A stretch of DNA of 64,000 nt from Bubalus kerabau (GCF_029407905.1 NC_073635.1:39609501-39673500), one strand, 5' to 3'; shown: positions 1-10,620, counted from the stretch's first letter. The notes: generated by a model not told the origin, from the letters alone. A program made the numbers and translations.

Positions 1-128
1 CTGAGATAGAGCCTCTTGCACCTTCTGAATATATTATGTTCATTCTCTACTCTAAGCTTGTTTTTATTTTTTTTCCCCCAAATTGATGGACTACATTTTC
101 ATTCCCACTTCCTTTTCATATCTTAACT

Positions 129-650
129 AGTTTTTATTTTTTCATTTCAGTTTTATTGAGGTATAATTGACAAGTAAAATTTTAAAATATTTGATGTATA
201 TTTTATGGCAATTTAATACACATGTACATTGTGAAAAGACTACCCTCATGAGTTATTAATAACTGATAAATCCATCACCTCAGCCATTTATCTTTTTTTG
301 TAAGAACATTTAAGTTCTACTGTCTTAGCAAATTTAAGTTATGCAATACAGTGGTATCAACTACACTCATCATGTTTTACATTAGACCCACCATCCCTAG
401 CCCATGGAGATTACTTTTCTATTACATGAGTTTGATTTTTATTTTCTCAGGTTCTACATATCAGTTATATCACAATAATTTTTTTTCTCTTTCAAACTTG
501 TTTCACTAAGCATAATGCCTTCAAAGTCCATCCACACTGTTGCAAATGGCATGATTGTCTTCTTTCTCATGGTTGAATAATATTCCATTTATACATTCAT
601 TCACTGAGAAACACACTTAGGTTGTTTCCATATCTTAGATATTTTTAAAG
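129..650 (-). mobile_element. Old L1 (L1M-type) 3' end, antisense
   Basis: Reads on the minus strand as the ORF2 tail and 3'UTR of an ancient mammalian L1. The plus strand has the typical antisense phrases 'ttttattgaggtataattga' (152-171) and 'gaataatattccattta' (574-590), followed by 'ttaggttgtttccat'. It is heavily diverged with no open frame. The end near 650 lies just before the solo LTR, which seems to have inserted beside it. The family rests on sequence phrases; the subfamily is not resolved. Confidence 0.7.
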
Positions 651-1224
651 ACTAATTGAGGTACAACTGAGAGGATAACAGGCAGGAAGGCCAGGGGTCT
701 CCAAATGGAGGAAATATGCTGCAAGTATCAGTCATTTTTATCTCTCTTAAGCCGCAAGAGGAAACAAACCAGTGATTTTTAATTTTTTTTTTCTCTCCCC
801 TTCTTTATACAAATTAAAAAGGTTTCTCTTAAAATACTGTGTTGCCATAATGACACCTGATTCCACCTGAAGTTAACTATTCTCAAACCTTGAGTTAACC
901 AATGCATTTTTCTTAGAGAAATATTTGTCTTAAGCTATGTTAATGTACTATGTATTTACCCCAGACTGTCTTTTAAGTCTGTTCTGCCTAACTGCTCAGA
1001 ACCTACTTGAAAAACCATTATGTTATACTCAGACATTGTTCCCCTAATCTATGTAAACGAAACTATTTGTATGGTTATCTGCCCTTTCTACAAGATTCAA
1101 GTCGATCCTTTTATGGCCCGGGATGACACATCTGGTGCCAAGATTATCCCAAAATACATCTTATGGATGAGAGCCTGGTGCCATTTTGTTTTAAGACATT
1201 CCTTTCTTTCAGTAACAAACTGCT

Positions 1225-1490
1225 GCTGCTAAGCCCCTTCAGTCGTGCCTGACTCTGTGCGACTCCATAGATGGCAGCCCACCAGGCTCCCCCATCCCTG
1301 GGATTCTCCAGGCAAGAACACTGGAGTGGATTGCCATTTCCTTCTCCAATGCATGAAAGTGAAAAGTGAAATGAAGTCACTCAGTCGTGTCCGACTCCTA
1401 GCGACGCCATGGACTGCAGCCTACCAGGCTCCTCCATCCATGGGATTTGCCAGGCAAGAGTACTGGAGTGGGGTGCCATTGCCTTCTCCT
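1225..1490 (-). mobile_element. Bov-A2 SINE inserted in the LTR
   Basis: Dimeric Bov-A2 SINE in antisense: the plus strand starts at the (tgc)n end and runs to 'gggtgccattgccttctcc', the reverse of the element's 5' end. An exact 11-bp target-site duplication, aacaaactgct, flanks it at 1214-1224 and 1491-1501. It is younger than the LTR it splits. Short open frames across it are incidental. Confidence 0.9.
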
Positions 1491-1601
1491 AACAAACTGC
1501 TAGTGACTATATAACATCTAGCTGAAGACTAGCAGTGGGGTACTCTTTCTGCTCCTTTCTGATAACTATGTCAGAAGCTTTCTCTATCTCCTTTATACTT
1601 T

Positions 1602-1607
1602 AATAAA
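1602..1607 (+). promoter_or_regulatory. LTR polyadenylation signal
   Basis: aataaa inside the solo LTR, followed about 15-20 bases later by an ACACAAAAG stretch, as expected at an LTR R region. Whether it is used is unknown. Confidence 0.5.
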
Positions 1608-1732
1608 ACTTTATTACACAAAAGCTCTGAGTGATCAAGCCTCGTCTCTGGCCCTGGATTGAATTTTTCTCCTCTGGAGGCCAAGAATCCTGGCGACTTT
1701 TCATTGTTCAGCAACAACCTTTCACAACCTCC

Positions 1733-1929
1733 AGTATACTTTGTCAATCTTGCCTACCACTGTTTCTTAAGTATTTGTTTCACCAATCAAAGGCATTTTT
1801 TTTTTAAATAAGTATTATCTTATGGGATTATTAGGGAGAAACCCTTGGCCAACTCAGAGAGCTAGGCACATAGTATGTCCTAAGTTTTAAGAAGAGGGAG
1901 GATGTTTCTACTTCTGTATTCTTATTTCC
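1733..1929. other. Unassigned spacer
   Basis: Short AT-rich stretch between the solo LTR and the first BovB. No recognisable repeat or coding sequence. It ends with tcttatttcc (1920-1929), the left copy of the BovB target-site duplication. Confidence 0.4.
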
Positions 1930-2681
1930 TTGTGGCAGAAAGTGAAGAGGAACTAAAAAGCCTCTTGATGAAAGTGAAAGTGGAGAGTGAAAAAGTTGGC
2001 TTAAAGCTCAACATTCAGAAAACGAAGATCATGGCATCCAGTCCCATCATTTCATGGGAAATAGATGGGAAACAGTGGAAACAGTGGCTGACTTTATTTT
2101 TCTGGGCTCCAAAATCACTGCAGATGGTGACTGCAGCCATGAAATTAAAAGACGCTTACTCCTTGGAAGCAAAGTTATGACCAACCTAGATAGCATATTC
2201 AAAAGCAGAGACATTACTTTGACAACAAAGGTCCGTCTAGTCAAGGCTATGGTTTTTCTGTGGTCATGTACGGATGTGAGAGTTGGACTGTGAAGAAGGC
2301 TGAGTGCCGAAGAATTGTGGTGTTGGAGAAGACTCTTGAGAGTCCCTTGGAATGCAAGGAGATCCAACCAGTCCTTTCTGAAGGAGATCAGCCCTGGGAT
2401 TTCTTTGGAAGGAATGATGCTAAAGCTGAAACTCCAGTACTTTGGCCACCTCATGTGAAGAGTTGACTCATTAGAAAAGACTCTGATGCTGGGAGGGATT
2501 GGGGACAAGAGGAGAAGGGGATGACAGAGGATGAGATGGATGGATGCCATCACTGACTCGATGGACGTGAGTTTGAATGAACTCCGGGAGTTGGTGTTGG
2601 ACAGGGAGGCCTGGCGTGCTGCGATTCATGGGGTCGCAAAGAGTCGGACACGATTGAGAGACTGATCTGATCTGATCTGAG
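1930..2681 (+). mobile_element. BovB LINE, 5'-truncated, with TSD
   Basis: The 3' part of a BovB (RTE-clade LINE): the end of the reverse transcriptase, from just after the YADD region (AESEEELKSLLMKV), then the conserved C-terminal tail region and the terminal tandem motif, here (CTGAT)n at 2661-2680. The insertion is bounded by an exact 10-bp duplication, tcttatttcc, at 1920-1929 and 2682-2691. The frame is broken several times (for example near 2087 and 2253), and about 14 bp typical of the family are missing near 2316. Non-functional. Confidence 0.93.
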
Positions 2682-2691
2682 TCTTATTTCC

Positions 2692-3040
2692 AACATGGTC
2701 AGCAAGGATGACATACATCCTTTTATCTTTTTATTACCTCCACTTCAGTGCTTTTATAGACAGTGGCATTTTTCAGTCTCAGTTTGCCAACTGCTCAGCC
2801 TCACTTTTATTAAGAAGAAATTACACATTTAACAATAATCTTGTTGTCATTTCCATTTTCTGTGGCAAACAGTGTGAAATATTCTGCTTTTTTTTGACAT
2901 AGGCCAGACACAAACTTTTCATTTCCTGGTCACAGAGGCAAAAGTGTTTGTCTTACATGATATAAGCATTCCGTGGACTGTGCCTGGTCACACCAGCCTG
3001 ATCTGTCATTTTTAGTTCCTCACCTATGTTACTTATTGTT
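2692..3040. other. Unassigned sequence between BovB copies
   Basis: About 350 bp without a repeat family I recognise and without a convincing open frame. A 64-codon ORF at 2708-2902 has no recognisable features. Confidence 0.4.
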
Positions 3041-5100
3041 TCAGTCAGTTCAGTTCAGTTCAGTCACTCATTCATGTCCAACTCTTCGCAACCCCATGAA
3101 TCACAGCACTCTAGGCCTCCCTATGCAACACCAACCCCTAGAGTTCACTCAGACTCACATCCATCGAGTCAGTGATGCCATCCAGCCATCTCATCCTCTA
3201 TCGTCCCCTTCTCCTCCTGCCCCCAATCCCTCCCAGCATCAGAGTCTTTTCCAATGAGTCAACTCTTCGCATGAGGTGGCCAAAGTACTGGAGCTTCAGC
3301 TTTAGCATCATTCCTTCCAAAGAAATCCCAGGGCTGATCTCCTTCAGAAAGGACTGGTTGGATCTCCTTGCAGTCCAAGGGACTCTCAAGAGTCTTCTCC
3401 AACACCACAGTTCAAAAGCATCAATTCTTCAGTGCTCAGCTTTCTTCATAGTCCAACTCTCACATCCATACATGACCACAGGAAAAGCCATAGCCTTGAC
3501 TAGACGGACCTTTGTTGTCAAAGTAATGTCTCTGCTTTTGAATATGCTATCTAGGTTGGTCATAACTTTCCTTCCAAGGAGTAAGCGTCTTTTAATTTCA
3601 TGGCTGCAATCACCATCTGCAGTGATTTTGGAGCCCCCCAAAATAAAGTCAGCCACTGTTTCCACTGTTTCCCCATCTATTTCCCATGAAGTAATGGGAC
3701 CAGATGCCACGATTTTCGTTTACTGAATGCTGAGCTTTAAGCCAACTTTTTCACTCTCTTCTTTCACTGTCATCAAGAGGCTTTTTAGTTTCTCTTCCTT
3801 TTCTGCCATAAGGGTGGTGTCATCTGCATATCTGAGATTATTGATATTTCTCCCGGCAATCTTGATTCCAGCTTGTGTTTCTTCCAGCCCAGCGTTTCTC
3901 ATGATGTACTCTGCATATAAGTTAAATAAGCAGGGTGACAATCTACAGCCTTGACACACTCCTTTTCCTATTTGGAACCAGTCTGTTGTTCCATGTCCAG
4001 TTCTAAATGTTGCTTCCTGACCTGCATATAGTTTTCTAAAGAGGCAGGTCAGGTGGTCTAGGATTCCCATCTCTTGAAGAATTTTCCACGGTTTATTTTG
4101 ATCTACACAGTCAAAGCTTTTGGCATAGTTAATAAAGCAGAAATAGATGTTTTTCTGGAACTTGCTTCCTTTTTCCATGATCCAGTGGATGTTGGCAATT
4201 TGATCTCTGGTTCCTCTGCCTTTTCTAAAACCAGCTTGAACATCTGGAAGTTCACAGTTAATGTATTTCTGAAGCCTGGTTTGGAGAATTTTGAGCATTA
4301 CTTTACTAGCATGTGAGATGAGTGCAATTGTGCGGTAGTTTGAGCATTCTTTGGCATTGCCTTTCATTGGCATTGGAATGAAAACTGACCTTTTCCAGTC
4401 CTGTAGCCACTGCTGAGTTTTCCAAATTTGCTGGCATATTGACTGCAGCACTTTCACAGCATCATCTTTCAGGATTTGAAATAGCTCAACTGGAATTCCA
4501 TCACCTCCACTAACTTTGTTCATAGTGATGCTTTCTAAGGCCCACTTGACTTCACATTCCAGGATGTCTGGCTCTAGGTGAGTGATCACACCATCGTGAT
4601 TATCTTGGTCATGAAAATCTTTTTTGTAGAGTCCTTCTGTGTATTCCTGCCACCTCTTCTTAATATCTACTGCTTCTGTTAAGTCCATATCATTTCTGTC
4701 CTTTATCGAGCCCATCTTTGCATGGAATATTCCCTTGGTATCTCTAATTTTCTTGAAGAGATCTCTGGTCTTTCCCATTCTGTTGTTTTCCTCGATTTCT
4801 TTGCACTGGTCGCTGAGGAAGGCTTTCATATCTCCTCTTGCTATTCTTTGGAACTCTGCATTCAGATGCTTATATCTTTCCTTTTCTCCTTTGTTTTTGT
4901 CTTCTCTTCTTTTCACAGCTATTTGTAAAGCCTCCCCAGATAGCCATTTTGTTTTTTTACATTTCCTTTCCATGGGGATGGTCTTGATCCCTGTCTCCTG
5001 TACAATGTCACAAACCTCCATCCATAGTTCATCAGACACTCTATCTATCAGATCTACTCCTTTAAATTTATTTCTCACTTCCACTGATTGCTTAAGTGAA
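3041..5100 (-). mobile_element. BovB LINE, 5'-truncated, antisense
   Basis: About 2 kb of BovB on the minus strand. The 3' terminus is the antisense pentamer repeat (cagttcagttcagtt at 3046-3060). Reading leftward on the minus strand it holds the pre-RT linker, the reverse transcriptase and the 3' tail region. The endonuclease is missing, so the copy is 5'-truncated. The 5' edge near 5085-5100 is approximate; past it the sequence departs from BovB. I found no clear target-site duplication. Confidence 0.92.
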
Positions 5101-5117
5101 CTGTAATCTGGTTTCAT
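3720..5117 (-). pseudogene. BovB reverse transcriptase remnant (465 codons open)
   Basis: The longest uninterrupted BovB frame in the window. It covers the linker (about residues 1-190) and the reverse transcriptase. Visible motifs in order: VELFQILKDDAVKVLQ, QAGFRKGRGTRDQIANIHW, motif A region FINYAKSFDCVD, GVCQGCRLSPCLFNLYAEY (motif B), and RYADDTTLMAE with the YADD of motif C. Other copies here have FIDYAKAFDCVD in motif A, so the catalytic aspartate is replaced by Asn. The frame stops at LKLSIQ, where an AAA codon in other copies is TAA. It is therefore a dead copy, although still quite open. The initiator Met is arbitrary because the element is 5'-truncated. Confidence 0.88.
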
Positions 5118-6019
5118 GGGAGCAAATTAGAAAGTGAAGGAGCAACAAACAACTCATCTAGGTTTCTAGTTTAAGGTCATACTTAACATCAAAAGTCAGA
5201 GAAACTTTATGTTCAATGAATGTTCCTGGGTCCTCATTCACAAATGACTATTTTCTTTCCATATTTTTCATTTTGCACTAGTATCTGTTTAGGGCACTCT
5301 GAAAAGCAGGAAAGAGAAATTGTAGTGTAGAACAAGTGATATTCCAAAGTGATAACACCATAAATTCTCAAAATTACAAGTCTAAATAGGCAAAAGAAAA
5401 AAAAAAAAAGAAAAAAAAGAAAAGGAGGGGTTAAATAATGTTTTCAATGTCTAGTTACAAAATAATTCAAACTATAAAGACAACCATTAAGGTAAAGACC
5501 AAAGAGTGCTTAAATATATATATTTATACAAGGAAATAATGTAAGAATTTTTAAACAATGATTATGTTTTTATTTACTCCATTTACTTACTTATTTTCTT
5601 ATTTTTACTAATTTATACCAAAATATTAAACATACATGAGGAAAAACTCAAATAGTAAAAGTTTGTAATGAGAAACAACTTCTCATTTTATATAGTTCCG
5701 TATACTATTCTAATGCGTAAGTACTATCTATTTATATGCTTTTTACAGATTTCAAGGTAGATAAGTTTTAAAAACATTACTATAGCAATGATCTGGATTT
5801 TACTGTTAGTGCTTTATAAGGAAAAATTGTTTAACTTGTAGTCTTCTCAGATAATAGTCCTCATTCATTTCACACTTAAAGTGTTTTAACATTATAGTAT
5901 GATATGATTTTAATTATTTTATTGCCTATTGTTGTAACAATACATAATACTATTCAAGTTTATATAAATTATTTATCTAAAGATCTCTGCAGGATGTTCT
6001 GATTGCCTGTCATTTCCTT
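5101..6019. other. Unassigned AT-rich region
   Basis: Over 900 bp of AT-rich sequence without a recognised family. It contains an A-rich run at 5395-5424 that could be an old retro-tail but has no identifiable body. No coding potential seen. Confidence 0.4.
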
Positions 6020-6165
6020 AGTCAATAAATATGTATTGACTATCTACGCTATGCCAGAAACTGTTTTAGTCAAAGAGGATTTAGCAGAGAATAAAACAGG
6101 TAAACAAAGAAAGAAAAATGCCCCTGTACTCAGCAGGCTTGCATGCTAATATAATTTAATACCTT
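6020..6165 (-). mobile_element. L2 LINE 3' fragment, antisense
   Basis: The plus strand reads 'caataaatatgtattgact', then 'tgccagaaactgtttta', 'cagagaataaaacag' and a '-gcatgctaat' end. This matches the reverse of an L2 3' end (ancient mammalian LINE). Strongly diverged. Confidence 0.6.
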
Positions 6166-6285
6166 CAAATTCATGTCATAAACACTGTACTTGAATAATA
6201 TTTCAAGCATCAGGGTCAAATGTAACATATTTTCCTGTTCTCTGTCAATTGATCAAATATTTGCCATACTCCAGTTTGCTGAATT

Positions 6286-6374
6286 GGATGGTGAAGGACA
6301 GGGAAGCCTGACATGCTACAGTTCCATGGGGCAAAAAAGAGTCAGACACAACTTAGTGATTGAACAACAACAAT
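6286..6374 (+). mobile_element. BovB 3' tail or Bov-tA remnant with (AAC)n tail
   Basis: About 90 bp ending 'agtcagacacaacttagtg' and then gaacaacaacaa. BovB and Bov-tA share this 3' tail, so the parent cannot be decided from such a short copy. Confidence 0.65.
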
Positions 6375-6513
6375 AATTCACTAAATATTCAATCTTTATA
6401 TTCAGTTTTTTGTTTTTGTAGAAGTGTCTTTTTTTTTACTCCTAATTTTAAAAAATGCCCTCAACATACCCTAAATTAACCACATCACATACCCTAAATT
6501 AACTACATATTAT

Positions 6514-6662
6514 ATTTTATACAAAATATAAAATCCTCCCCCTTCCCCAGCTGCTTTTAAACTACTTTATAAAGTATGGACTCTTTATTGTGCAGCATCA
6601 TTGCTCAGATATATTTTTAGAATCAATGTTTTCTGAATTTCCATGTATTTAGAGTCAGTTTT
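6514..6662. repeat. Direct repeat A, left copy (flanks a SINE)
   Basis: About 150 bp of non-SINE sequence that recurs with moderate divergence at 6838-6989, directly after a Bov-tA. Matching phrases include 'aaactactttataaagtatgg' shortened as 'aaactacttt', 'cagatatatttttagaat' and 'tttccatgtatttaga'. Confidence 0.8.
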
Positions 6663-6837
6663 GGGTTTCCCTGGTGGCTCAGTTGGTAAAGAATCCACTT
6701 GCAATGTAATAGACCTGAGTTCGATCCCTGGGTTGGGAAAATCCCCTGGATGAGGGCATGGCAACCCACTCCAGCGTCCTTGCCTGGAGAATCCCAATGG
6801 CAGAGGAGCCTGGTGGGCTACAGTCTATAAGGTTGCA
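6663..6837 (+). mobile_element. Bov-tA SINE between direct repeats
   Basis: tRNA-derived Bov-tA SINE on +: 'tttccctggtggctcag', a B-box-like 'gagttcgatccc', 'cctggagaatccca' and 'gcctggtgggctaca'. The 3' end is shortened ('ctataaggttgcaaaa'). It sits exactly between two copies of a 150-bp direct repeat. Confidence 0.88.
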
Positions 6838-6989
6838 AAAATTATACAAAATGGCAAAATGGAAAGTCTTCCCTGGCTGCCTTTAAACTACTTTCTAAAG
6901 TATGGACTCATTACTGTGAAGGGTCGTTACTCAGATATATTTTTAGAATTAGTGTTTCCTCAATTTCCATGTATTTAGAATCAGTTTTC
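6838..6989. repeat. Direct repeat A, right copy
   Basis: Second copy of the 6514-6662 sequence, starting 'aattatacaaaatgg' and ending 'atttagaatcagttttcc'. Substitutions against the left copy are scattered, so the duplication is not recent. Confidence 0.8.
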
Positions 6990-9789
6990 CTTGAAGAGGG
7001 TTATGGTAAATGGAAAGAAGCATTCAGGGTCTCTGCAGATGTGTAATATGTGTAACTTGTTGCTAATGATGTGTGTGTGTCCAGTTTTTGAAAAGATTGA
7101 TCTAGATACTTTTATGAGAATATGATTAAAAAACCAAAACCTTATCTCAACCCAGAAATGTTCTCCATTTTTATTATTAAAATAAAACAAAACAAAAACC
7201 AACCCACTAATCCAGAGAGAGTGATACACATTACAGGAAATCCACTAAAGTGATTTTATAGACAGAAAGAAATCTCCTGTTTTATGTAGCCAAGTAGTCA
7301 GAACTCATTACACATGTATTTTCAAAATGAATAATATGTAGTCCTCAAAAGTCTTGACAGCACTATACGTAACATCTAGTTCACCTTAAATTTTTTTTTT
7401 TTTTAGTTCACCTTAAATTTACCCAGTAATTGGAGTAATCATCTATGTTAGCTAATTGACTGATCAGAGGAGAAATAATCATCTCATATTTTAAAGACAG
7501 GAGGTAGTGTTTAACTTGGAGCAAGAGACTCAGAAAGTTATACTCCTAATCTTCCAAAGATAGAAGATATATGTGAGATAGAGATGGCTGTCTGCTTTAC
7601 CCATGAAAGATATAGCTCTCAAATCCTGGAGAAAGACATTCCTGGGCCATAAAGCTAATAAAATGCTAATCTAGTATTTAAAAGGATATATAGACATTTC
7701 AAAGAGAGAGGACAGTACTAACAAGTTTTCTAAAGTACAGGCTGTGAGGAAAAGAAGAGGGGAAGTAGCTTATTTTCAACAGGGAGAATTAAGCCTCTGA
7801 TTTTTAATTTTTGCTCATCCTTGTGGTACTTACATAAAATTTGTTAATTATCTTAAAAACAAATGTCTCTCCAAATTGTGTAAACTGAGACAACTTAACA
7901 ACTGGATCTTTCCTCAGATTGTCTCATTGCTTCATTTTATTCAATAGGTACTGGTGTAGCCCACAGGATTATAGAGGATATCTTTTAATAAGTGACTAGA
8001 GAGAGAGCATACTCTCCTCCTGTTTTTATTCTCTTTATTACAGTAAAGCCTTGAGCAAAATGCAATGTAATTTTTATAAAGTGGTGGCTACAATATTAGC
8101 TATAAGTATTTTTTCAAGTTTTTTTCCAGGGTATATGAAAGTCAAAAGAAAAAAAAATAGTTTAAATAGTATGTGAAGTAATGCACTGATTAGAAATGAG
8201 AAGCCCTGTAAATGAAAATGGAAGGTTTAATGATTTTTGCCTTAGTTGCTAAACCCCTTATAATGCATGTCATTAGAAAACGATTTAAATATCTGGTGAA
8301 GACACACAAGGTGGCAAATTCCAAAGGTGGTTTTGGACCCTTATTAAAAATGCAGTGAAACAGCAACTCCACATTACAATAGTAATTATGGTTAAAGGCA
8401 CCCTGAAGAGATGCAATTACCTTTAAAATAATTCTGAAATTTAAGATGTATATTTAATGCACTTATTTTTCAGTTAATTGATAATTTGCCAGTTAAACTG
8501 ATGTGAAATCTCCCACTATAAGGGATAGTGAACATTTTTCATTCATTTGGGAATATTATATTGCTATTTCTTACAAATAATATTTATGATGACCATCTTC
8601 CTCATTACAGTTAAATATAATATTCTTAAAATGTTGATGAGAATAATGTAGTTACTACAGGGCATGTTCACTTATTGAGTAATTTAAATTTGCAATAGTT
8701 CATAAGAGCAACAATAATTCTCTTTGAAACACAATAATTATTTCCACATGTTTAAAATAAATTGACCATAGTTATTTTATAATGTTTTGCAAAGTTAGGA
8801 AATAGAAATTTACGACAAATGCTAAACATAGTTAATTTCTTAGTGGCTTGATCTAAGGTATATTATTATATTAGAAACATTTCATGATTGTTTAGTAGTG
8901 TGTGGACTTCTATTAATCTAATCCTGCATTATACCAATTCTTATCATTAAAAGAGAGAACCATTTCATCAAAAGTGAAAACTGATGCTGGAAAATTTCAA
9001 TGATAAAATTAAGGGTAGGAGATTTAAATATGTATTAGATAAAAAAATGATAATTATACAGATATTTAAAAATATTAATAACCAAGTCACTTACAAAGTA
9101 AATCTCAGCATAAGTTTGCCTCACTTGGGTAAGTTTTTCACTAGTTTTATATTATTTTATTATTCTACCTTTATACCTCAAGTGATAATATTGCTCTACC
9201 TCCTCTGTCATTTGTCCATACTGACCTATTTTGAAATATTTCCCACTAATAATATCCATAGAGTCTGTCACAGTATTATTGAAAAGAAACTTCTAAAATA
9301 GAGTACCAAACATTTCAGTTATTTGAAAATTCAGGGAAGGTTGATGGCTCATGTTTACCTAAATTGCATAGGAGAGCACTGGGGGTCTGTATCTGATGAC
9401 AGTAATAAAGACAAGTATCAAAGACCATGAGAAGAACTATAATTTCTTAGTGTAAAGGAATAATTACTTAAAACAAAACCCTGATTTAATTATTTAATTG
9501 CTTAAATATAGGTTTTTAAAATCCCATATTTAAACTTCTTAGGTAAATGGAACCAGAGAGATTGTGATTTCCAAACTTTATCTTCTAGTCCTCCCAAAGA
9601 TTTTAAGAGCTACAAAACATTGTTTTTAAAAACTATTTTTTGCAGATATTGTCAAAGCAGGCACAATTGAGGGAGATTTAGGGAATAAAAACATAAATTA
9701 CATAGTGAAAATTTGTTTAGTCAATGCTGAGACCCACCCACAAATCCAACGTCAATTCTCAAACTGAGAGATAAATCAAATACTATCCA
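6990..9789. other. Unassigned AT-rich region
   Basis: About 2.8 kb with no repeat family I can name and no credible gene. The ORFs here are short (about 105 codons at most, 8984-9301) with AT-driven composition and no motif. The one structured item is a T-run flanked by a 17-bp direct repeat at 7377-7420 (separate entry). Confidence 0.4.
7377..7420 (-). repeat. T-run flanked by 17-bp direct repeats
   Basis: The 17-mer beginning tagttcacc occurs at 7377-7393 and 7404-7420, with only T residues between. It looks like a target-site duplication around a bare poly(A) tail (antisense), that is, an insertion consisting of nothing but tail. Confidence 0.6.
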
Positions 9790-9897
9790 AATAAAACCTG
9801 AACAGTTTATTTGTGGAATTAAATAAATTGCTATAAAGTTTATATGGAATTTCACACAGGCTAGAAGGGGCAATACCTGTTACAGAAGAAGAAAGGG
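9790..9897 (+). mobile_element. Possible old L1 ORF2 fragment
   Basis: 'ctataaagtttatatggaa', followed by an A-rich stretch, resembles the region of old L1 ORF2 before the KxRxxKAI segment. Short and diverged; this call is weak. Confidence 0.3.
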
Positions 9898-9917
9898 ATG
9901 AAAAGATTTGTTCTATT

Positions 9918-10111
9918 AGATGTGAAAGTCATTCAGTTGTGCCTGACTCTTTGTGACCCCATGGACTGTACAGTCCATGGAATTCTCCAGGGCAGAATAC
10001 TGGAGTGGGTAGCCTTTCCCTTCTCCAGGAGATCTTCTCAATCCAGGGATCGAGCCCAGGTCTCCCACATTACAGGCGGATTCTTTATCAGCTGAGCCAC
10101 AAGGGAAGCCC
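9918..10111 (-). mobile_element. Bov-tA SINE, antisense
   Basis: The plus strand runs from 'gtgaaagtcattcagttgt' through 'atactggagtgggtagcc' and 'gggatcgagcccaggtctc' (reverse of the B box) to 'gccacaagggaagccca'. Nearly full length. Confidence 0.9.
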
Positions 10112-10154
10112 AGATACTAGATACTAAGATATAAAGTTGTTTAGTTGAGACCCT

Positions 10155-10214
10155 GTAATAAAGTCTGTCACTGTTTCCATTGTTTCCTCATCTATTTACT
10201 ATGAAGTGGTGAGA
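10155..10214 (-). mobile_element. BovB fragment, antisense (about 60 bp)
   Basis: 'aaagtctgtcactgtttcc', then 'catctatttactatgaagtg', match the antisense of the BovB segment just downstream of the YADD region. A SINE pair cuts it off on the right. Confidence 0.7.
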
Positions 10215-10223
10215 CCTTCATAG

Positions 10224-10529
10224 TGGGGGTCCCCTGATAGCTCAGCTGGTAAGGAATCTGCCTGCTATGCAGGAAACACCTGTTTGATTCCTGGGTTGGG
10301 AAGATCAGCTGAAGAAGGGATAAGCTAGGCAGGCCAGTATCCTTGGGCTTCCCTTGTGGTTCAGCTGGTAAAGAATCTGCCCTCAATGCGGGAGACCTAG
10401 GTTTAGATCCCTGGGTTGGGAAGATCCCCTGAAGAAGGGAAAGGCTATCCAATACATTTTCTGGCCTGGAGAATTCCATGAAATATTTAGTCCATGGGGT
10501 CACAAAGAGTTGGACACCACTGAGTGACT
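10224..10529 (+). mobile_element. Tandem Bov-tA SINEs (dimer)
   Basis: Two Bov-tA heads in a row on +. The first (10224-10345) has 'agctcagctggtaaggaatc' and stops after its middle part. The second (10346-10529) starts 'gggcttcccttgtggttcag' and continues to 'ggggtcacaaagagttgg' and 'ctgagtgactt'. This is a dimeric Bov-tA arrangement or one SINE inserted next to another. Confidence 0.85.
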
Positions 10530-10534
10530 TATTG

Positions 10535-10558
10535 TAATATTGTAAGTTTACAATATTA
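10535..10558. repeat. Small perfect inverted repeat (11-bp arms)
   Basis: taatattgtaa at 10535-10545 and its exact reverse complement at 10548-10558, separated by gt. It lies just left of a longer hairpin. Confidence 0.8.
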
Positions 10559-10569
10559 AACTTGTACCA

Positions 10570-10620
10570 ATCCCTGTACCAATATTACAGTGACTTTCAC
10601 TGTAATATTGGTACAGGGAT
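10570..10620. repeat. Perfect 24-bp hairpin, 3-nt loop
   Basis: Arms 10570-10593 and 10597-10620 are exact reverse complements around a ctt loop. The left arm starts atccctgtacc and the right arm ends ggtacagggat. It lies between the SINE dimer and the 5' end of an old BovB. Confidence 0.95.

Larger units (their letters stand above)
668..1732 (+). mobile_element. Solo ERV LTR (bovine type)
   Basis: A long terminal repeat on the + strand with no retroviral coding sequence on either side, so a solo LTR left by recombination is the simplest reading. It begins near a TG at 668 and ends near CA around 1724-1732. A poly(A) signal aataaa lies at 1602-1607, followed by an R/U5-like stretch ('agctctgagtgatcaagcct'), and 'ctatataa' at 1507-1514 may be TATA-like. 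'acaac' occurs just outside the left end and around the right end, a weak candidate duplication. A Bov-A2 SINE at 1225-1490 interrupts it. It resembles bovine ERV LTRs I recognise, but I cannot name the family safely. Confidence 0.65.

Noticed and set aside
668..1732. Part of an intact endogenous provirus
   Set aside because: No retroviral coding sequence or second LTR within reach; a solo LTR fits.
3720..5117. A reverse transcriptase ORF that could be a domesticated gene, retron or DGR
   Set aside because: It lies in a standard 5'-truncated BovB with the family's 3' tail and an inactivating motif A change; no RNA template, repeats or accessory gene accompany it.
8984..9301. 105-codon ORF
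   Set aside because: AT-driven composition, no motif, and no repeat or gene context; expected by chance in a 64-kb window.
10570..10620. Transcription terminator or miRNA precursor
   Set aside because: This is eukaryotic DNA, the loop has only 3 nt and the arms are fully paired, unlike typical miRNA hairpins; no evidence of expression.
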